64,000 nt of DNA from Pseudomonadota bacterium (GTDB lineage: Bacteria > Pseudomonadota > Gammaproteobacteria > Steroidobacterales > JBCBZW01), in assembly GCA_039815145.1 (NCBI GenBank), contig JBCBZW010000016.1, positions 1-64,000 of the forward strand, in the 5' to 3' direction. The first letter of the stretch is position 1. Every line of letters begins with the position of its first letter. Shown piece by piece: positions 17,301 to 26,514 of the stretch. The notes beneath the pieces were generated by a model. The model did no database searches. It saw nothing but the letters and a program-made list of their open reading frames with translations, and was not told where the DNA came from. The position numbers were made by a program, and so were the translations under genes.

Positions 17301-20028
17301 CCTCCACGAGGGCAGCGAAGGCGCGCAACAGCACGCTCACGTCTTCGAAGTGCAGGCCCGTGGTGGGCTCATCGAAGAGATACAGGGTGGTGAGGCCATC
17401 ACCCACTCGCTTGCGTGAGCGGCGGCGCTTGGCCGCCTCGGCGAGGTGGCCCGCCAACTTGAGCCGTTGCGCTTCACCGCCGCTCAAGGTGGGTACCGGT
17501 TGGCCCAGGCGCACGTAGCCGAGACCGACGTCGACCAGCGGCGCCAGGGCGCGCTGCACGTCGGGTTGGGCGGCGAACACGGTGAGCGCGTCTTCGGCGG
17601 TGAGCTCGAGCACGTCAGCGATGTTCCAGGAGGCATCGTCGTCGTCGTCCTCCCGTGACCAGCGTACCTCGAGCACATCCTCGCGGTAGCGCTTGCCGTC
17701 GCAGGTGGCGCAGCGCAGGTAGACGTCGCTCAGGAACTGCATCTCCACGTGCTCGAAGCCGTTGCCGCCGCACTCGGGGCAACGACCGTCGCCAGCGTTG
17801 AAGCTGAAGGTACCTGCCGTGTACTCCCGGGCCTGGGCCAGGGGCGTGGCGGCGAAGAGCTTGCGGATGCCGTCGAGGGCGCCGACGTAGCTGGCCGGGT
17901 TGGAGCGGGTGGTCTTGCCGATGGGCGACTGGTCCACCAGCACCACATCACGCAGCTGCTGCGCGCCCTCGATCGCCTCGTGCGCGCCGGGCAGCTCCGT
18001 GGCGCGACCGAAGTGCTTGGACAGCGCGCGGTACAGCACGTCGTGGATGAGGGTCGACTTGCCCGACCCACTCACACCCGTCACGCACACCAAGCGGCCG
18101 AGCGGCAGGCTCACGTCGACGCCGCGCAGGTTGTGCTCGCCCGCGCCCACGATGCGCAGGTCCTCGAGATCCTCGCGACGCAGCCCTGGCGCGTAGGGCG
18201 TGGTGTCCGGTGGCTCGCCGCGCAGGTGCGGGGCCGTGGCGCTGCGGGTCGAGCGCAGGAGCTGGGTCGGCGTGCCCTCGAAGACGACGGTGCCACCGCG
18301 CTCCCCAGGGCCGGGACCGATGTCGATGATGCGATCGGCAGCCCGGATTACGTCGGGATCGTGCTCCACCACGAGCAAGGTGTTGCCGGCATCGCGCAGG
18401 CGGTGCAGCACCTGGACCAGGCGATCGACGTCGCGCGCGTGCAGGCCGATGCTCGGCTCGTCGAGCACGAACAAAGCGTTGACCAGAGACGTACCTAATG
18501 CCGTCGTCAGGTTGATCCGCTGCACTTCGCCGCCGCTCAGGGTGCGCGACTGGCGATCGAGGCTGAGGTAGCCGAGCCCCACGTCGCCTAAGAACTTCAG
18601 GCGCGAGCGGATCTCCTCGTAGAGCAGCTCCATGGCGTCGTCGGCCTCGCCCGCCATGGCCTCGAAGAAGGCGCCGAGGTCGTCGAGGCTGAGCTGCATG
18701 AGGTCGTGCACGCAGAGCCCCGGCAGCTGCTCGCGCTGCTCGCGCGGCAGGAGAGGCAGATCGAGCTCGTCGCTATCGACGGGTTGGAAGCGCTCGGCGG
18801 GCGGCAGCACCGCATCGGCCTGCTCGCGCGTCCCCAGGCGCCAGGCCAGGGCCGTGCGCTTGAGGCGCGCGCCGCCGCAGCTCTGGCAGGTGTCGTAGCT
18901 GCGGTAGCGCGAGAGCATCACGCGCACGTGCATGCGGTAGGCGCGGCCCTCGAGCCAATCGAAGAAGCGGCGCACGCCGTACCAGTGACCGCCGTCCCAG
19001 TCGCCGTCGCCCTCGATCACCCACTCGCGCTCGGCATCCGTAAGATCGCGCCAGGGGGTGCGCATGTTGAGGCCCACGCGCTTGGCGTGCTTCGCGAGGT
19101 CGCGTTGGCACTCGCGGTAGCTCTTGCTGGTCCAGGGCTTGATCGCGCCCTCGGCCAGGGAGAGCGACTCGTTGGGAATCACCAGCGTGTAGTCGATGCC
19201 CATCGTGCGGCCGAAGCCGCGGCAGCTGTCGCAGGCGCCGATCGGCGAGTTGAAGGAGAAGGTGTTGGGGATGGGCGTCTCGTAGTCGAGATCGCAGTGG
19301 GCGCAGTGGAACTGGTCCGAGTAGTGCGCGGTGTCCGCCGCCTCGCCGTCGTCGTCCAGGAGGCGCACGAAGGCGCGGCGGCTGCCCCGACGCAGGGCCG
19401 CTTCCAGGGCCTCCACCAGGCGACCGCGGTTGTCGGCCCGCAGGCGAAGGCGATCCTGGATCACCTCCAGACGGTCGTCGCCGACGGCCGCGTAGCGCGT
19501 GTAGCCCTGGGCCTTGAGCAGGGCCTCCACCTCTTCCTGGGTGAAGTTCTCCGGCACACGCACGTGGAATCCGACGATCGCCCGCGCGTCGGCATAGGTC
19601 TCGATCAACTCGCCCGCCGCCTGCACGGGATCGTCCTTGCGCACGGGCCGGGCGCAGCCCTCGCAGTAGAGCTTCGCCATGCGCGCGAACAGGAGCTTCA
19701 GATGATCGTTGAGCTCGGTCATCGTGCCCACGGTGGAGCGCGAGGTCCGCACGGGGTTGGTCTGATCGATGGCGATCGCCGGCGGGATGCCCTCGATGCG
19801 CTCGGCGCGCGGCTTGTCCATGCGATCGAGGAACTGGCGCGCGTAGGGCGAGAAGGTCTCGACGTAGCGCCGTTGCCCTTCGGAGTACACCGTATCGAAG
19901 GCGAGCGAAGACTTGCCCGAGCCGCTCACGCCGGTGACGACGATGAGCTGGCCCAGGGGCAGATCGATGTCGACACCCTTCAGATTGTTCTGACGGGCGC
20001 CGCGAACGAGGATGGCGTCTTGGGTCAT
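14374..20028 (-). CDS. uvrA: Double-length UvrA: two complete UvrA units in one polypeptide
   Basis: 1884 aa from the ATG at 20028 ([18 protein letters not shown]), about twice the usual ~940. The longer open frame to 20442 is antisense to the neighbouring gene and has no UvrA character. Four Walker A motifs GVSGSGKS are present (the first at residues 33-40) and four LSGGE signatures, each followed by a Walker B such as [10 protein letters not shown] or [11 protein letters not shown]. Both halves keep their zinc-type CxxC pairs (for example CAHC...CDSC, CPEC...CATC, CPGC...CEGC, CEAC...CERC). An Ala/Lys/Arg-rich linker near residue 980 joins the halves. UvrA works as a dimer in nucleotide excision repair, so this looks like a covalently linked dimer. 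UvrA paralogues such as DrrC also give self-resistance to DNA-binding antibiotics. I cannot see whether another uvrA exists in the genome. Confidence 0.93.
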   Translation of the reverse strand: MTQDAILVRGARQNNLKGVDIDLPLGQLIVVTGVSGSGKSSLAFDTVYSEGQRRYVETFSPYARQFLDRMDKPRAERIEGIPPAIAIDQTNPVRTSRSTVGTMTELNDHLKLLFARMAKLYCEGCARPVRKDDPVQAAGELIETYADARAIVGFHVRVPENFTQEEVEALLKAQGYTRYAAVGDDRLEVIQDRLRLRADNRGRLVEALEAALRRGSRRAFVRLLDDDGEAADTAHYSDQFHCAHCDLDYETPIPNTFSFNSPIGACDSCRGFGRTMGIDYTLVIPNESLSLAEGAIKPWTSKSYRECQRDLAKHAKRVGLNMRTPWRDLTDAEREWVIEGDGDWDGGHWYGVRRFFDWLEGRAYRMHVRVMLSRYRSYDTCQSCGGARLKRTALAWRLGTREQADAVLPPAERFQPVDSDELDLPLLPREQREQLPGLCVHDLMQLSLDDLGAFFEAMAGEADDAMELLYEEIRSRLKFLGDVGLGYLSLDRQSRTLSGGEVQRINLTTALGTSLVNALFVLDEPSIGLHARDVDRLVQVLHRLRDAGNTLLVVEHDPDVIRAADRIIDIGPGPGERGGTVVFEGTPTQLLRSTRSATAPHLRGEPPDTTPYAPGLRREDLEDLRIVGAGEHNLRGVDVSLPLGRLVCVTGVSGSGKSTLIHDVLYRALSKHFGRATELPGAHEAIEGAQQLRDVVLVDQSPIGKTTRSNPASYVGALDGIRKLFAATPLAQAREYTAGTFSFNAGDGRCPECGGNGFEHVEMQFLSDVYLRCATCDGKRYREDVLEVRWSREDDDDDASWNIADVLELTAEDALTVFAAQPDVQRALAPLVDVGLGYVRLGQPVPTLSGGEAQRLKLAGHLAEAAKRRRSRKRVGDGLTTLYLFDEPTTGLHFEDVSVLLRAFAALVEDGGSLVVIEHNLDVINAADWLVDLGPEGGSAGGEVVFAGTPAAVRKARDSHTGTSLRNADAALRAAAKAKRSPAAARKAPARAKRAQAIGIRNAREHNLKGVNVEVPRDRFTVITGVSGSGKSTVAFDILFGEGQRRYLESLNAYARQFVQPSTRPDVDAIHGIPPTVAIEQRTSRGGFKSTVATMTELYHFLRLLFVKLGTAHCPDCGLAIEPQTLDAVLGQVLSRYRSQEVSVLAPLVVARKGYYTDLAKWASGKGYEQLRVDGVLTPTDDWPRLKRFQEHDIDLPVRQLKVQAGNRETLRDALREAMEHGGGLARIAPVADAAPKKGRKKATAATRADEALYSTRRACPGCGTSFPELDPRLFSYNSRHGWCEGCFGTGQVLRDFDEEASGEEVSWVAEAAADDGEPDVCPSCDGQRLRREALSVRFRDHSIADLAGLSVGAASTFFNRLKLSGRDEDIARDVLTELRARLDFMQQVGLGYLALDRPAPTLSGGEAQRLRLASQLGSNLRGVCYILDEPTIGLHARDNAMLLDTLQQLQRKGNTVVVVEHDEDTIRAADHVIDLGPGAGSRGGELVAQGTPKQVAKAKRSVTGQLLANPLVHPLMARRPKAEQFLSIAGAHTNNLRDVSVDLPLQRLVCVSGVSGSGKSSLVRGVLYRNLTNLIAAAGRRKRKAPTLFGCESLDGTEHVDRVLEVDQTPIGKTPRSCPATYVGIFDYIRRLYADTAEARIRGYQPSRFSFNTRGGRCEACEGQGVRKVEMNFLPDVEVRCERCEGARFNSETLAVRYRERSIADVLAMSIDEAAPFFESHPKLFKTLTLLQDVGLGYLTLGQRSPTLSGGEAQRIKLVTELAKAPSIEQLELARAAPGGRSRRTLPRTLYVLDEPTVGLHMADVEKLIRVLHRLVDAGNTVIVIEHNLDVIAEADWVIDLGPEGGEGGGRIVARGTPEAVAARKRASLTGVALREFLSERGA

Positions 20029-20176
20029 GGCGCTCGCGAGGGCCGCACGGAGGACAGGCGACGATAGGGGGGCGGTCCGCAGCCGGTCAAGGCTTGACAC
20101 GGGGCGGTCAGGCGCCGCGTTTTCCGCGATAATCCCGCCTTTCTCAGCGCAGTCAGCAAAGCAGGAGTTCGGACCC
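20029..20176. promoter_or_regulatory. Divergent control region between uvrA and the beta-oxidation gene
   Basis: 148 bp between two divergent starts. It contains a perfect dyad GTCAA-GGC-TTGAC at 20086-20098, which overlaps a TTGACA hexamer (20094-20099), and a GATAAT hexamer at 20128-20133. The two hexamers are 28 bp apart, too far for one sigma-70 promoter, so they may belong to different promoters. No SOS (LexA) box of the Escherichia type is visible. Confidence 0.35.
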
Positions 20177-22327
20177 GTGAACGACGTCGTACGCTTGGAG
20201 TGGCCGAGCCCACAGATCGGCCTGATTCGCGTTGCCAACCCGCCCGTGAACGCTATCTCCCACGCCGTGCGCCTGGGGTTGGTGGCCGCGGTGGAAGAGG
20301 CCGCCAAGCACGGCCACGCCAAGATGTTGGTGCTCGCCTGCGACGGCCGCACCTTCATGGCCGGCGCCGACATCCGCGAGTTCGGCAAGCCCTGGGAGCC
20401 GCCCGGATTGCCCGAGGTGGTGGACGCCCTCGAGGCCTCCACGCTGCCGATCGTGGCGGCGATTCATGGCAATGCCCTCGGTGGCGGCCTGGAGATTGCG
20501 CTCGGCTGCCACTACCGCGTGGCCGCCGCCGGCGCGCGCCTCGGCTTCCCCGAGGTCAACCTCGGCCTGATCCCGGGCGCCCAGGGCACGCAGCGAGCGC
20601 CGCGCCTGATGGGGGTCAGCGAAGCCCTCACCATGATCGTCACGGGCAAGCCGATCCGCGCCGAGCGCGCGGCCGAGTTGGGCCTGATCGACGCCGTGGT
20701 GGCCCTGGAGGACGGCGAGGACGCCCCCATCGCGGCCGCGATGGCGTTCGCCGAGGCGCGCCAGGATCAGGCCGCCCGTCGCCTGAGGGAGGTGCCCGTG
20801 CCGGATATTGCGCAGGCCCCAGCGGTGCTGGGCGCCGTTCGCTCACGGCTCGAGCGTGAGGCACCCGGGCAGACGGCACCCGCCTTCGCCGTGCAAGCGG
20901 TCGAGGCGGTGGTGGGCCACGGGACCGACGGCACGCGAGCCGCCTTCGACGCCGGCGTCGCCGTGGAGCGCGACCTGTTTCAGCAGGCCCTCGCCTCGCC
21001 CCAATCCGCGGCCCTGCGCCACATCTTCTTCGGCGAACGCGAGGTCGCCCGCGTCCCCGGCGTCAGCCGCGACACCCCCGTGCGCGAGATTCGCCAAGCG
21101 GCGGTGATAGGTGGTGGCACCATGGGCACGGGCATCGCCATGTGCCTGCTCGACGCTGGCATCGAGGTCTGCCTGGTGGAGCAGGATTGGCCGCTCTTGA
21201 CCAAGGCAATCAACACCATCCAGGCTCAGTACGAACGCGCTGTGGCAAAGGGCCGGCTCCCCGAGGCCGTGGCCGGCCAACGGATCCGTCAGCTACGCGG
21301 TGAACGCGATCTCGCCGCCCTGGGCGAGGTGGACCTCGTGATCGAGGCCGTCTTCGAAGACATGTCCCTCAAGCAGGACATCTTCCGCCGCCTCGATGGC
21401 GTATGCCGCGACGGCGCGATCCTCGCGACCAACACCTCGACCCTGGACGTGGACGAGATCGCCGCCGTGACCTCACGCCCCGGCGACGTGGTGGGCCTGC
21501 ACTTCTTCAGCCCCGCCAACGTGATGCGCCTGCTGGAGATCGTGCGCGGTGCCAAGACCAGCGAGGAGGTGCTGGCCACGTCGCTGAAGCTCGGCAAGCG
21601 CCTGCGCAAGGTGAGCGTGGTCGCCGGCGTATGCCGCGGCTTCATCGGCAACCGCATGGTCGACCCCTACCTGCGCGAGATGAACCAGCTGCTGCTCGAA
21701 GGCGCGTCCCCGAGCGAGATCGACGCGGCGATGGAGGGTTTCGGCTGGGCCCTCGGCCCCTGCAAAGTGAGTGATCTGGCCGGTATCGACGTCGGCTATC
21801 GAATTCATCAGCATCTGCCGGAGAAGCCGGCGGACCCAGGCTTCTTCGTGCTGGAGGGCGCCCTCGTCTCGCGAGAGCGCTTGGGACAGAAGTCAGGCGC
21901 AGGCTTCTACCGCTACGAACCCGACGCGCCCTACAAGGCCGTGCCGGACCCGCAGGTGGATGCGCTCATCGAGGAGACCGCCGCCGACCTCGGTATCGCG
22001 CGCCGGTCGATCGATGCTGAGGAGATCATCGAACGCTGCATGCTCGCCCTGATCAACGAGGGCGCCCGCGTGCTCGACGACGGCATCGCCCTGCGTTCGG
22101 TGGATATCGACATCGTGTACGTGAACGGCTACGGCTTCCCCGCCTGGCGCGGCGGGCCGATGTTCCACGGCGATACGCTGGGACCGAAGCACGTGGCCGA
22201 GCGCCTGCGCGCCCTGGGCGAACGGCTGGGCAACGAGCACGGCTACTACGACGTGGCCCCCCTGGTCGAACGGCTGGCCGAGTCTGGAGAGCAGTTCCAG
22301 TCGATCAAGGCACCGGGGCTGAAGTAG
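20177..22327 (+). CDS. Bifunctional enoyl-CoA hydratase / 3-hydroxyacyl-CoA dehydrogenase (FadB/FadJ type)
   Basis: 716 aa. The GTG at 20177 is preceded by GCAGGAG nine bases upstream. The N-terminal crotonase domain carries the oxyanion segment and both expected glutamates in [13 protein letters not shown] and [17 protein letters not shown]. The C-terminal half is a 3-hydroxyacyl-CoA dehydrogenase with the NAD motif [13 protein letters not shown], the catalytic His in [11 protein letters not shown], and [10 protein letters not shown]. Length and order match the alpha subunit of the fatty-acid oxidation complex. No thiolase (FadA/FadI) is adjacent, so the last step must be encoded elsewhere. 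It acts in the cytoplasm on 2-enoyl-CoA and 3-hydroxyacyl-CoA. FadB and FadJ cannot be separated here. Confidence 0.92.
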   Translation: MNDVVRLEWPSPQIGLIRVANPPVNAISHAVRLGLVAAVEEAAKHGHAKMLVLACDGRTFMAGADIREFGKPWEPPGLPEVVDALEASTLPIVAAIHGNALGGGLEIALGCHYRVAAAGARLGFPEVNLGLIPGAQGTQRAPRLMGVSEALTMIVTGKPIRAERAAELGLIDAVVALEDGEDAPIAAAMAFAEARQDQAARRLREVPVPDIAQAPAVLGAVRSRLEREAPGQTAPAFAVQAVEAVVGHGTDGTRAAFDAGVAVERDLFQQALASPQSAALRHIFFGEREVARVPGVSRDTPVREIRQAAVIGGGTMGTGIAMCLLDAGIEVCLVEQDWPLLTKAINTIQAQYERAVAKGRLPEAVAGQRIRQLRGERDLAALGEVDLVIEAVFEDMSLKQDIFRRLDGVCRDGAILATNTSTLDVDEIAAVTSRPGDVVGLHFFSPANVMRLLEIVRGAKTSEEVLATSLKLGKRLRKVSVVAGVCRGFIGNRMVDPYLREMNQLLLEGASPSEIDAAMEGFGWALGPCKVSDLAGIDVGYRIHQHLPEKPADPGFFVLEGALVSRERLGQKSGAGFYRYEPDAPYKAVPDPQVDALIEETAADLGIARRSIDAEEIIERCMLALINEGARVLDDGIALRSVDIDIVYVNGYGFPAWRGGPMFHGDTLGPKHVAERLRALGERLGNEHGYYDVAPLVERLAESGEQFQSIKAPGLK

Positions 22328-22368
22328 GACACGGCCGCTCGCGTAACGCCCGGCGCGCGGCCGGCAAC

Positions 22369-22407
22369 GTGAGGACATCTGGAAACTTCGAAACAGGATG
22401 TCCTCAC
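22369..22407 (+). repeat. 11-bp perfect inverted repeat ending at the start codon of the GST gene
   Basis: GTGAGGACATC at 22369-22379 pairs with GATGTCCTCAC at 22397-22407 across a 17-base loop, and the ATG begins at the next base. The right arm contains most of the ribosome-binding stretch (AGGA at 22395-22398 straddles its edge). The structure could hide the ribosome-binding site in RNA, serve as a repressor operator in DNA, or end transcription of the upstream gene; no U-tract follows, so the last is least likely. Confidence 0.7.
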
Positions 22408-23088
22408 ATGATCGACCTCCACTTCTGGCCGACCCCCAACGGCTTCAAGATTCTGATCTTCCTCGAGGAGAGCGGGCTCGACTATGAGCTCAAGCCCGTA
22501 CACATCGGCCGCGGCGAGCAGTTCGCGCCCGAGTTTCTCGCCATCTCGCCGAACAACAAGATGCCCGCCATCGTGGACAATGCGCCGGCGGATGGCGGTG
22601 CGCCTATCTCCGTGTTCGAGAGCGGCGCGATCCTCAACTACCTGGCGGAGAAGGCCGACGCCTTCGCGGGCGATCACCCTCGGCAGCGCATTCAGGTACA
22701 GGAGTGGCTGTTCTGGCAGGTGGGTGGCTTGGGTCCCATGGCCGGTCAGAACCACCACTTCTCCGCCTACGCGCCGGAGACGATCCCCTACGCCGTCGAG
22801 CGGTACGTCAACGAGACCGCCCGCCTCTACCGGGTGCTCAACACGCGCCTCGAGGGGCGCGAGTTCCTGGCCGGCGACTACAGCGTGGCGGACATGGCCG
22901 CCTACCCCTGGGTGCGCTCCTGGAAGAAGCAGCAACAGCAGATCTCGGACCACCCGGCGCTCGCCGCATGGAAGACGCGCATCGAGACGCGGCCGGCCGT
23001 GCAGCGCGCCTATGAGATCGGCAAGCAGGTGAGCGATCAGCCGCTGATGGACGATGAGGCGAAAAGGCAGCTCTTCGGCCAGCGTTAG
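22408..23088 (+). CDS. yfcG: Nu-class glutathione S-transferase, YfcG-like disulfide oxidoreductase
   Basis: 226 aa. The N-terminal thioredoxin-fold domain begins IDLHFWPTPNGFKILIFLEE and continues with SPNNKMPAIVD and FESGAILNYLAE; the C-terminal helical domain has the long WLFWQVGGLGPM and GQNHHF segments. These are near-diagnostic of Escherichia coli YfcG and its Ure2p-like relatives, which reduce disulfides using glutathione and have little classical transferase activity. The ATG at 22408 follows a perfect hairpin that overlaps its ribosome-binding site. It lies 80 bp after the beta-oxidation gene, so co-transcription is possible. It is a cytoplasmic, probably redox-protective enzyme. Confidence 0.88.
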   Translation: MIDLHFWPTPNGFKILIFLEESGLDYELKPVHIGRGEQFAPEFLAISPNNKMPAIVDNAPADGGAPISVFESGAILNYLAEKADAFAGDHPRQRIQVQEWLFWQVGGLGPMAGQNHHFSAYAPETIPYAVERYVNETARLYRVLNTRLEGREFLAGDYSVADMAAYPWVRSWKKQQQQISDHPALAAWKTRIETRPAVQRAYEIGKQVSDQPLMDDEAKRQLFGQR

Positions 23089-23193
23089 CGCGCGGGAGCG
23101 AACGACGTTACTAGGATCAGACCAGAAGCCCGATCGAGGCGGTCGCTACGCGTTGTAGAATAGTCGTTTCGACGACGACGGCACGATGCCCCT

Positions 23194-23910
23194 ATGCCTG
23201 ATCTGATCCTCGTTCGCCACGGACAGGCGAGCTTCAACACGGCCGACTACGATCGCCTCTCGCCCCTCGGCACGCAGCAGGCGCAGGCCCTGGCCCGCTT
23301 CTGGCTGTCGCAGGAGATGGCCTTCGACGAGGTGCTCACCGGTACCCTCGCCCGCCAGCAGCAGACGGAGCGAGCCTTTGCCCGCGTGTACGAAGAGGCG
23401 GGCATGACTTGGCCCACCCCCTCGCAGTTGCAGGGTCTCGACGAGTTTCCTGCGGAGAAGGTGGTGCGCAAGCTCACGCCCGAGCTCTGCCTGCGCGATC
23501 GCCAGGTGCGCCGACTCTACCGTCGCTACGCGCGCGGTGGCGATGACGCGGACGAGGCGTTGATGGGCTTGGTGATGCGCGTGTGCGAGTACTGGGCACG
23601 GGGCAAGGTCGCCACCCCGGTATCCCCAAGTTGGCCGCAGTTCCGCCAGCAGGTGGAAGACGTGCTGCGCGCCCTGCGCCAGCGCGCGACCGAAGGCCGT
23701 CGGGTGCTTGCCGTGACGTCCGGCGGGGTGATCAGCGTGGCGATGCAGTTGGTCAGCGGCGAATCACTGGAAGAGGCAATCGCGCGCAACTGGGACATCC
23801 CGAACGCCTCGCGCACGGCGTTTTGCAACACTCCGGACACCGGTGGCCTCCATCTCACGGAGCGTGCCGCGGTGGATCACCTGGAGGATGCGCTGCAGAC
23901 CCTGCGCTAG
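23194..23910 (+). CDS. Histidine phosphatase superfamily protein (phosphoglycerate-mutase-like)
   Basis: 238 aa. It starts MPDLILVRHGQASFNTADYD; RHG contains the catalytic histidine, and the second conserved region VLAVTSGGVISVAMQLV holds the late active-site segment, with Ser where many relatives have His. The DNA around TGTAGAATAGT before the start may hold a promoter. Family members act on phosphosugars, cobalamin precursors, phosphoproteins or bis-phosphates, and nothing nearby decides among them. It converges with the VOC gene, with only 12 bp between the stops. Confidence 0.85.
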   Translation: MPDLILVRHGQASFNTADYDRLSPLGTQQAQALARFWLSQEMAFDEVLTGTLARQQQTERAFARVYEEAGMTWPTPSQLQGLDEFPAEKVVRKLTPELCLRDRQVRRLYRRYARGGDDADEALMGLVMRVCEYWARGKVATPVSPSWPQFRQQVEDVLRALRQRATEGRRVLAVTSGGVISVAMQLVSGESLEEAIARNWDIPNASRTAFCNTPDTGGLHLTERAAVDHLEDALQTLR

Positions 23911-23922
23911 GGCGTCCTGTTC

Positions 23923-24297
23923 CTAGGCGAGCTCTCGCTCACGGCGGCGGCGTCCCACGGGCTGTGCCGCGAGCTCCGCACCCACCTGATCGACCAGGAT
24001 TGGGTTGCCATCGGGATCGGTCAGGAAGAAGTGGGAGCCGAAGGTGTCGTCGGGCACCTCTACGCCGTTGCCACGCAGGCCGTCGATCACCCGGTCGAGG
24101 CTGGTGGGGCGGAAAGTGAGTACGTTGCGCGGGAACATGCCCTGGAAGAGGCCGATACGCGCCGAGCCGTTTGACAGCACGACCCAGTTGTCGTCGCGGT
24201 GATCGTCCACCACCTCAAAGCCCAAGCTGCGATAGAACGCCAGCGAGTCTCCGAGGTCTCGAACGGAGAGACTTAAGGAGAAGGGACCCAGCTGCAT
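23923..24297 (-). CDS. VOC (glyoxalase/bleomycin-resistance/dioxygenase) superfamily protein
   Basis: 124 aa, a single VOC module made of two beta-alpha-beta-beta-beta units. The N-terminal unit is LSLSVRDLGDSLAFYRSLGFEVV and the C-terminal one ends in FFLTDPDGNPILVDQ, the usual family signature. The first expected metal-binding histidine is not obvious; Gln/Ser occupy the early strand, so catalysis is uncertain. Members include glyoxalases, antibiotic-binding proteins and isomerases. The gene is monocistronic, divergent from the FHA gene across 278 bp in which I see no strong promoter or repeat. Confidence 0.8.
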   Translation of the reverse strand: MQLGPFSLSLSVRDLGDSLAFYRSLGFEVVDDHRDDNWVVLSNGSARIGLFQGMFPRNVLTFRPTSLDRVIDGLRGNGVEVPDDTFGSHFFLTDPDGNPILVDQVGAELAAQPVGRRRRERELA

Positions 24298-24575
24298 ACG
24301 TGTACTCCTGCCACAAAGAGGCGAGAACGCACCTCGCGTTCCAATCCCCTCTGTCGGTGCGTTTGACAGAAGCTTTAGGCAAACGGCGCTTAGTTGATAA
24401 CCAGGTCACAAGCAGGGCGGCGAGGGCCGTTGCTCCGCGTGACGAGAGTGCGAACGAATTAACGGTTCTGCGGGCCAGCAGTACGCGACCATGCGTTGGC
24501 GGGCGTCCCGCCCCGCGCGTGGCTTCGGGCAATCCCGAACAGCAACTACACACAGCTCACCAAGAGGTGCGACAG

Positions 24576-25055
24576 ATGAGTGCGGTTCCCCTCGGCGTGC
24601 CCGGCTCGTCGGCCGACGTAGGCAGCGACGGCAGCGACGGCCCGATCCACGGCCGCCCCGGTTTGCGAATCACCCTGGGGGGCGAGGAACTGCAGCGCGT
24701 CGCCCTGGACAAGCGCATCGTGACCATCGGCCGACATCCGGACAACGACATCGTGCTCGATGCCGACGGCGTCAGCCGTCACCATCTGCAGATCATCACG
24801 GTGCAGGGCGAGAGCCTGGTGGAGGACCTCGGCAGCCGCAACGGCACCTACGTCAACAACGCCTGGATGCGTGTGCGCCAGCTGCGCAGTGGCGATGAAA
24901 TCGTGGTGGCCAAGTTCCGCCTACGCTTCATGCGTTGCGAACCCGATGCCGGGTTCGACGTGGACCAGCTCCTTCGACGCTGGGGCCTGGCCTCAGCCCG
25001 CAGCCGCGCCATTCCCACCGTGTGCTCCACCTGCGGCGCCACCCGCAGCGCCTGA
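24576..25055 (+). CDS. Stand-alone FHA-domain protein with a C-terminal CxxC tail
   Basis: 159 aa from the ATG at 24576, which has AAGAGG eight bases upstream. A flexible Gly/Ser/Asp-rich N-terminus leads to an FHA domain (residues ~30-125) with the phosphothreonine-binding pattern: TIGRHPDNDIVLDADGVSRHH and LGSRNGTYVNN. These include the conserved GR, SRHH and NGT positions. FHA domains bind phosphothreonine peptides, so a Ser/Thr kinase partner is expected, but none is encoded nearby. The tail ends VCSTCGATRSA; the CxxC could bind a metal or be redox-active. A terminator of the opposite gene begins directly after its stop. Confidence 0.85.
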   Translation: MSAVPLGVPGSSADVGSDGSDGPIHGRPGLRITLGGEELQRVALDKRIVTIGRHPDNDIVLDADGVSRHHLQIITVQGESLVEDLGSRNGTYVNNAWMRVRQLRSGDEIVVAKFRLRFMRCEPDAGFDVDQLLRRWGLASARSRAIPTVCSTCGATRSA

Positions 25056-25096
25056 AACGAAACGGGGCGGGCACCAGTCACCCGGCACCCGCCCCG
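25056..25096 (-). terminator. Probable intrinsic terminator of the TonB operon
   Basis: On the minus strand the stem CGGGGCGGG (25096-25088) pairs with CCCGCCCCG (25071-25063), and the T-rich tract TTTCGTTT follows. It lies 27 bp after the stop of the TPR gene, the last gene of the operon. The T tract is broken by C and G, so efficiency is uncertain. Confidence 0.6.
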
Positions 25097-25122
25097 CTCG
25101 AGGCGATGACTTAAGCGGAGAT

Positions 25123-26421
25123 TTAACGTCCGCGCAGGGCCGCGCGCAGCTGCGCCTCGCGATCAATCTCGGACTGCACGTGATTGACCCACTGGCGAGC
25201 CAGCTGGGCCGAGCGATCATCCTTGGTCGCCTCGCGGAAGGACTTCAGCGATTCCTGATAGTTCTTCTCGTTGAAGTGCGCCATCCCAAGCAGCACGTTA
25301 ACCGCGTCCCGACGCTTCAGCGAACCCTTGCGCAGAGCCTCATTCGCCGCATCGATAGCGTTGTCGTACTGATCCAGGTTGAAGTAGGTCTGAGCGAGGC
25401 GGTAATCCATCTCACCGCCGCTGGTCAGGCTGGCAGCACGCTGCAGGGGCGTGATGGCCTTCTCGTCTTCCGCCGCGAGCATCCAGGCCTGGGCGAGCAG
25501 ACGGTTGTTGCGCTCGTCGCTCTCGACCATCTTCGTGTTGTTGATGCCGTCGTCGAGAATCTTGGCTGCCTTGTAGGGGACGCCAGCCTGCATGAACAGC
25601 TGAGCGAGGGTCACCACTTCGCTGCCGCGGCTCAGGAAACCCTGCTTGAAGGCGATCTCGTAAGCCGCCAGCTGGTTCTTCTCCTGACCGAGCTCGCCGT
25701 ACACGCCGGAGAGCTGAATCCAGTATTCCTTCTTCGGCCAGGTAGTGATCAGGGTCTCGAGCACGGCGAGCATGTTCGGGAAATCACCCAGCTCGTAGTA
25801 GAAGGTGCGCAGCAGGAGGTACCAGTTTTCCTTGACCTCCGTGCCGCGCTCCTGGGCCAGGGCGATGCCGTCCTGACAGGGCACGATGGCCTCGCGATAG
25901 CGCTTTTTTGCCGCCTCGCCGTCCAGATTGGCCGCCTGCTGGTACATGCCCTGGCAGAGCAGGATGTAGGGATCCGGACCGGGGTTGAGGGCCACCTTGA
26001 ACCAGTCCTTCAGGTATTTGACGGCCCCGTCGTAGTCCTCGGTGACGAAACTCAGCTGGGCCAGGGTGTAGATCGTGGATACCTGCAGGGCCTCGGGCGG
26101 ATCCTGCTTGAGCACGTTCTCGTACGCGCGGCGGGCGCCCGAGTAGTTCTCCTGCTGGAAGTAGACGTAGCCGTAGAAGGTCCACATCTGGGCCAGCTCG
26201 TAGGTGTTCAGATCCTTCATCTTCTCGAGCTGCGCGAGCTTGGCCAGGGCACCGGCGGAGTTTTCCTCCTCCTCCAGCAATGCCTGGGCTTCGGAGAGCA
26301 GGGTGTAGACCTTCTCCCGCATCGCAGGGGTCTTCTTGGTCTCTCGCTCGCCATCATCCTGAGCGAAGGCCGCGGTCGTCAGTGCCAGAAGCAATGTGAT
26401 GAGTAGGGTGCGAAGAGTCAT
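25123..26421 (-). CDS. Exported TPR-repeat protein, last gene of the TonB-TtpC operon
   Basis: 432 aa from the ATG at 26421 (MTLRTLLITLLLALTTAAFAQ), a clear signal peptide with cleavage after AFA. The rest is a run of helical TPR units, e.g. AQMWTFYGYVYFQQENYSGA, TIYTLAQLSFVTEDYDGAVKYL, DYRLAQTYFNLDQYDNAIDAA and VLLGMAHFNEKNYQESLKSF. TPR proteins of this kind follow TonB2-type clusters in Vibrio and Shewanella, where they are thought to assist the complex at the periplasmic side. The gap to tonB is ~93 bp with no terminator seen, so it is probably the last gene of the same transcript. Its exact role is not established from sequence. Confidence 0.85.
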   Translation of the reverse strand: MTLRTLLITLLLALTTAAFAQDDGERETKKTPAMREKVYTLLSEAQALLEEEENSAGALAKLAQLEKMKDLNTYELAQMWTFYGYVYFQQENYSGARRAYENVLKQDPPEALQVSTIYTLAQLSFVTEDYDGAVKYLKDWFKVALNPGPDPYILLCQGMYQQAANLDGEAAKKRYREAIVPCQDGIALAQERGTEVKENWYLLLRTFYYELGDFPNMLAVLETLITTWPKKEYWIQLSGVYGELGQEKNQLAAYEIAFKQGFLSRGSEVVTLAQLFMQAGVPYKAAKILDDGINNTKMVESDERNNRLLAQAWMLAAEDEKAITPLQRAASLTSGGEMDYRLAQTYFNLDQYDNAIDAANEALRKGSLKRRDAVNVLLGMAHFNEKNYQESLKSFREATKDDRSAQLARQWVNHVQSEIDREAQLRAALRGR

Positions 26422-26514
26422 TCCGTAAGCCTCGATACGTCCGTGGACGTGAAAAAACTGTCTAGCCCTTGGAACCTCGCGGCTGGCGCGAGGTTCCACC
26501 AGGTCAACCTGGCA

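Noticed and set aside
18706-20067. 453-codon plus-strand frame opposite uvrA
   Set aside because: Ala/Arg/Gly/His-rich antisense sequence without any family feature.
20094-20133. TTGACA plus GATAAT as one sigma-70 promoter for the beta-oxidation gene
   Set aside because: The hexamers are 28 bp apart, far beyond the normal 16-18 bp.
20029-20442. Extra 138 residues at the N-terminus of UvrA
   Set aside because: Antisense to the beta-oxidation gene and unlike UvrA; homology begins at the ATG at 20028.
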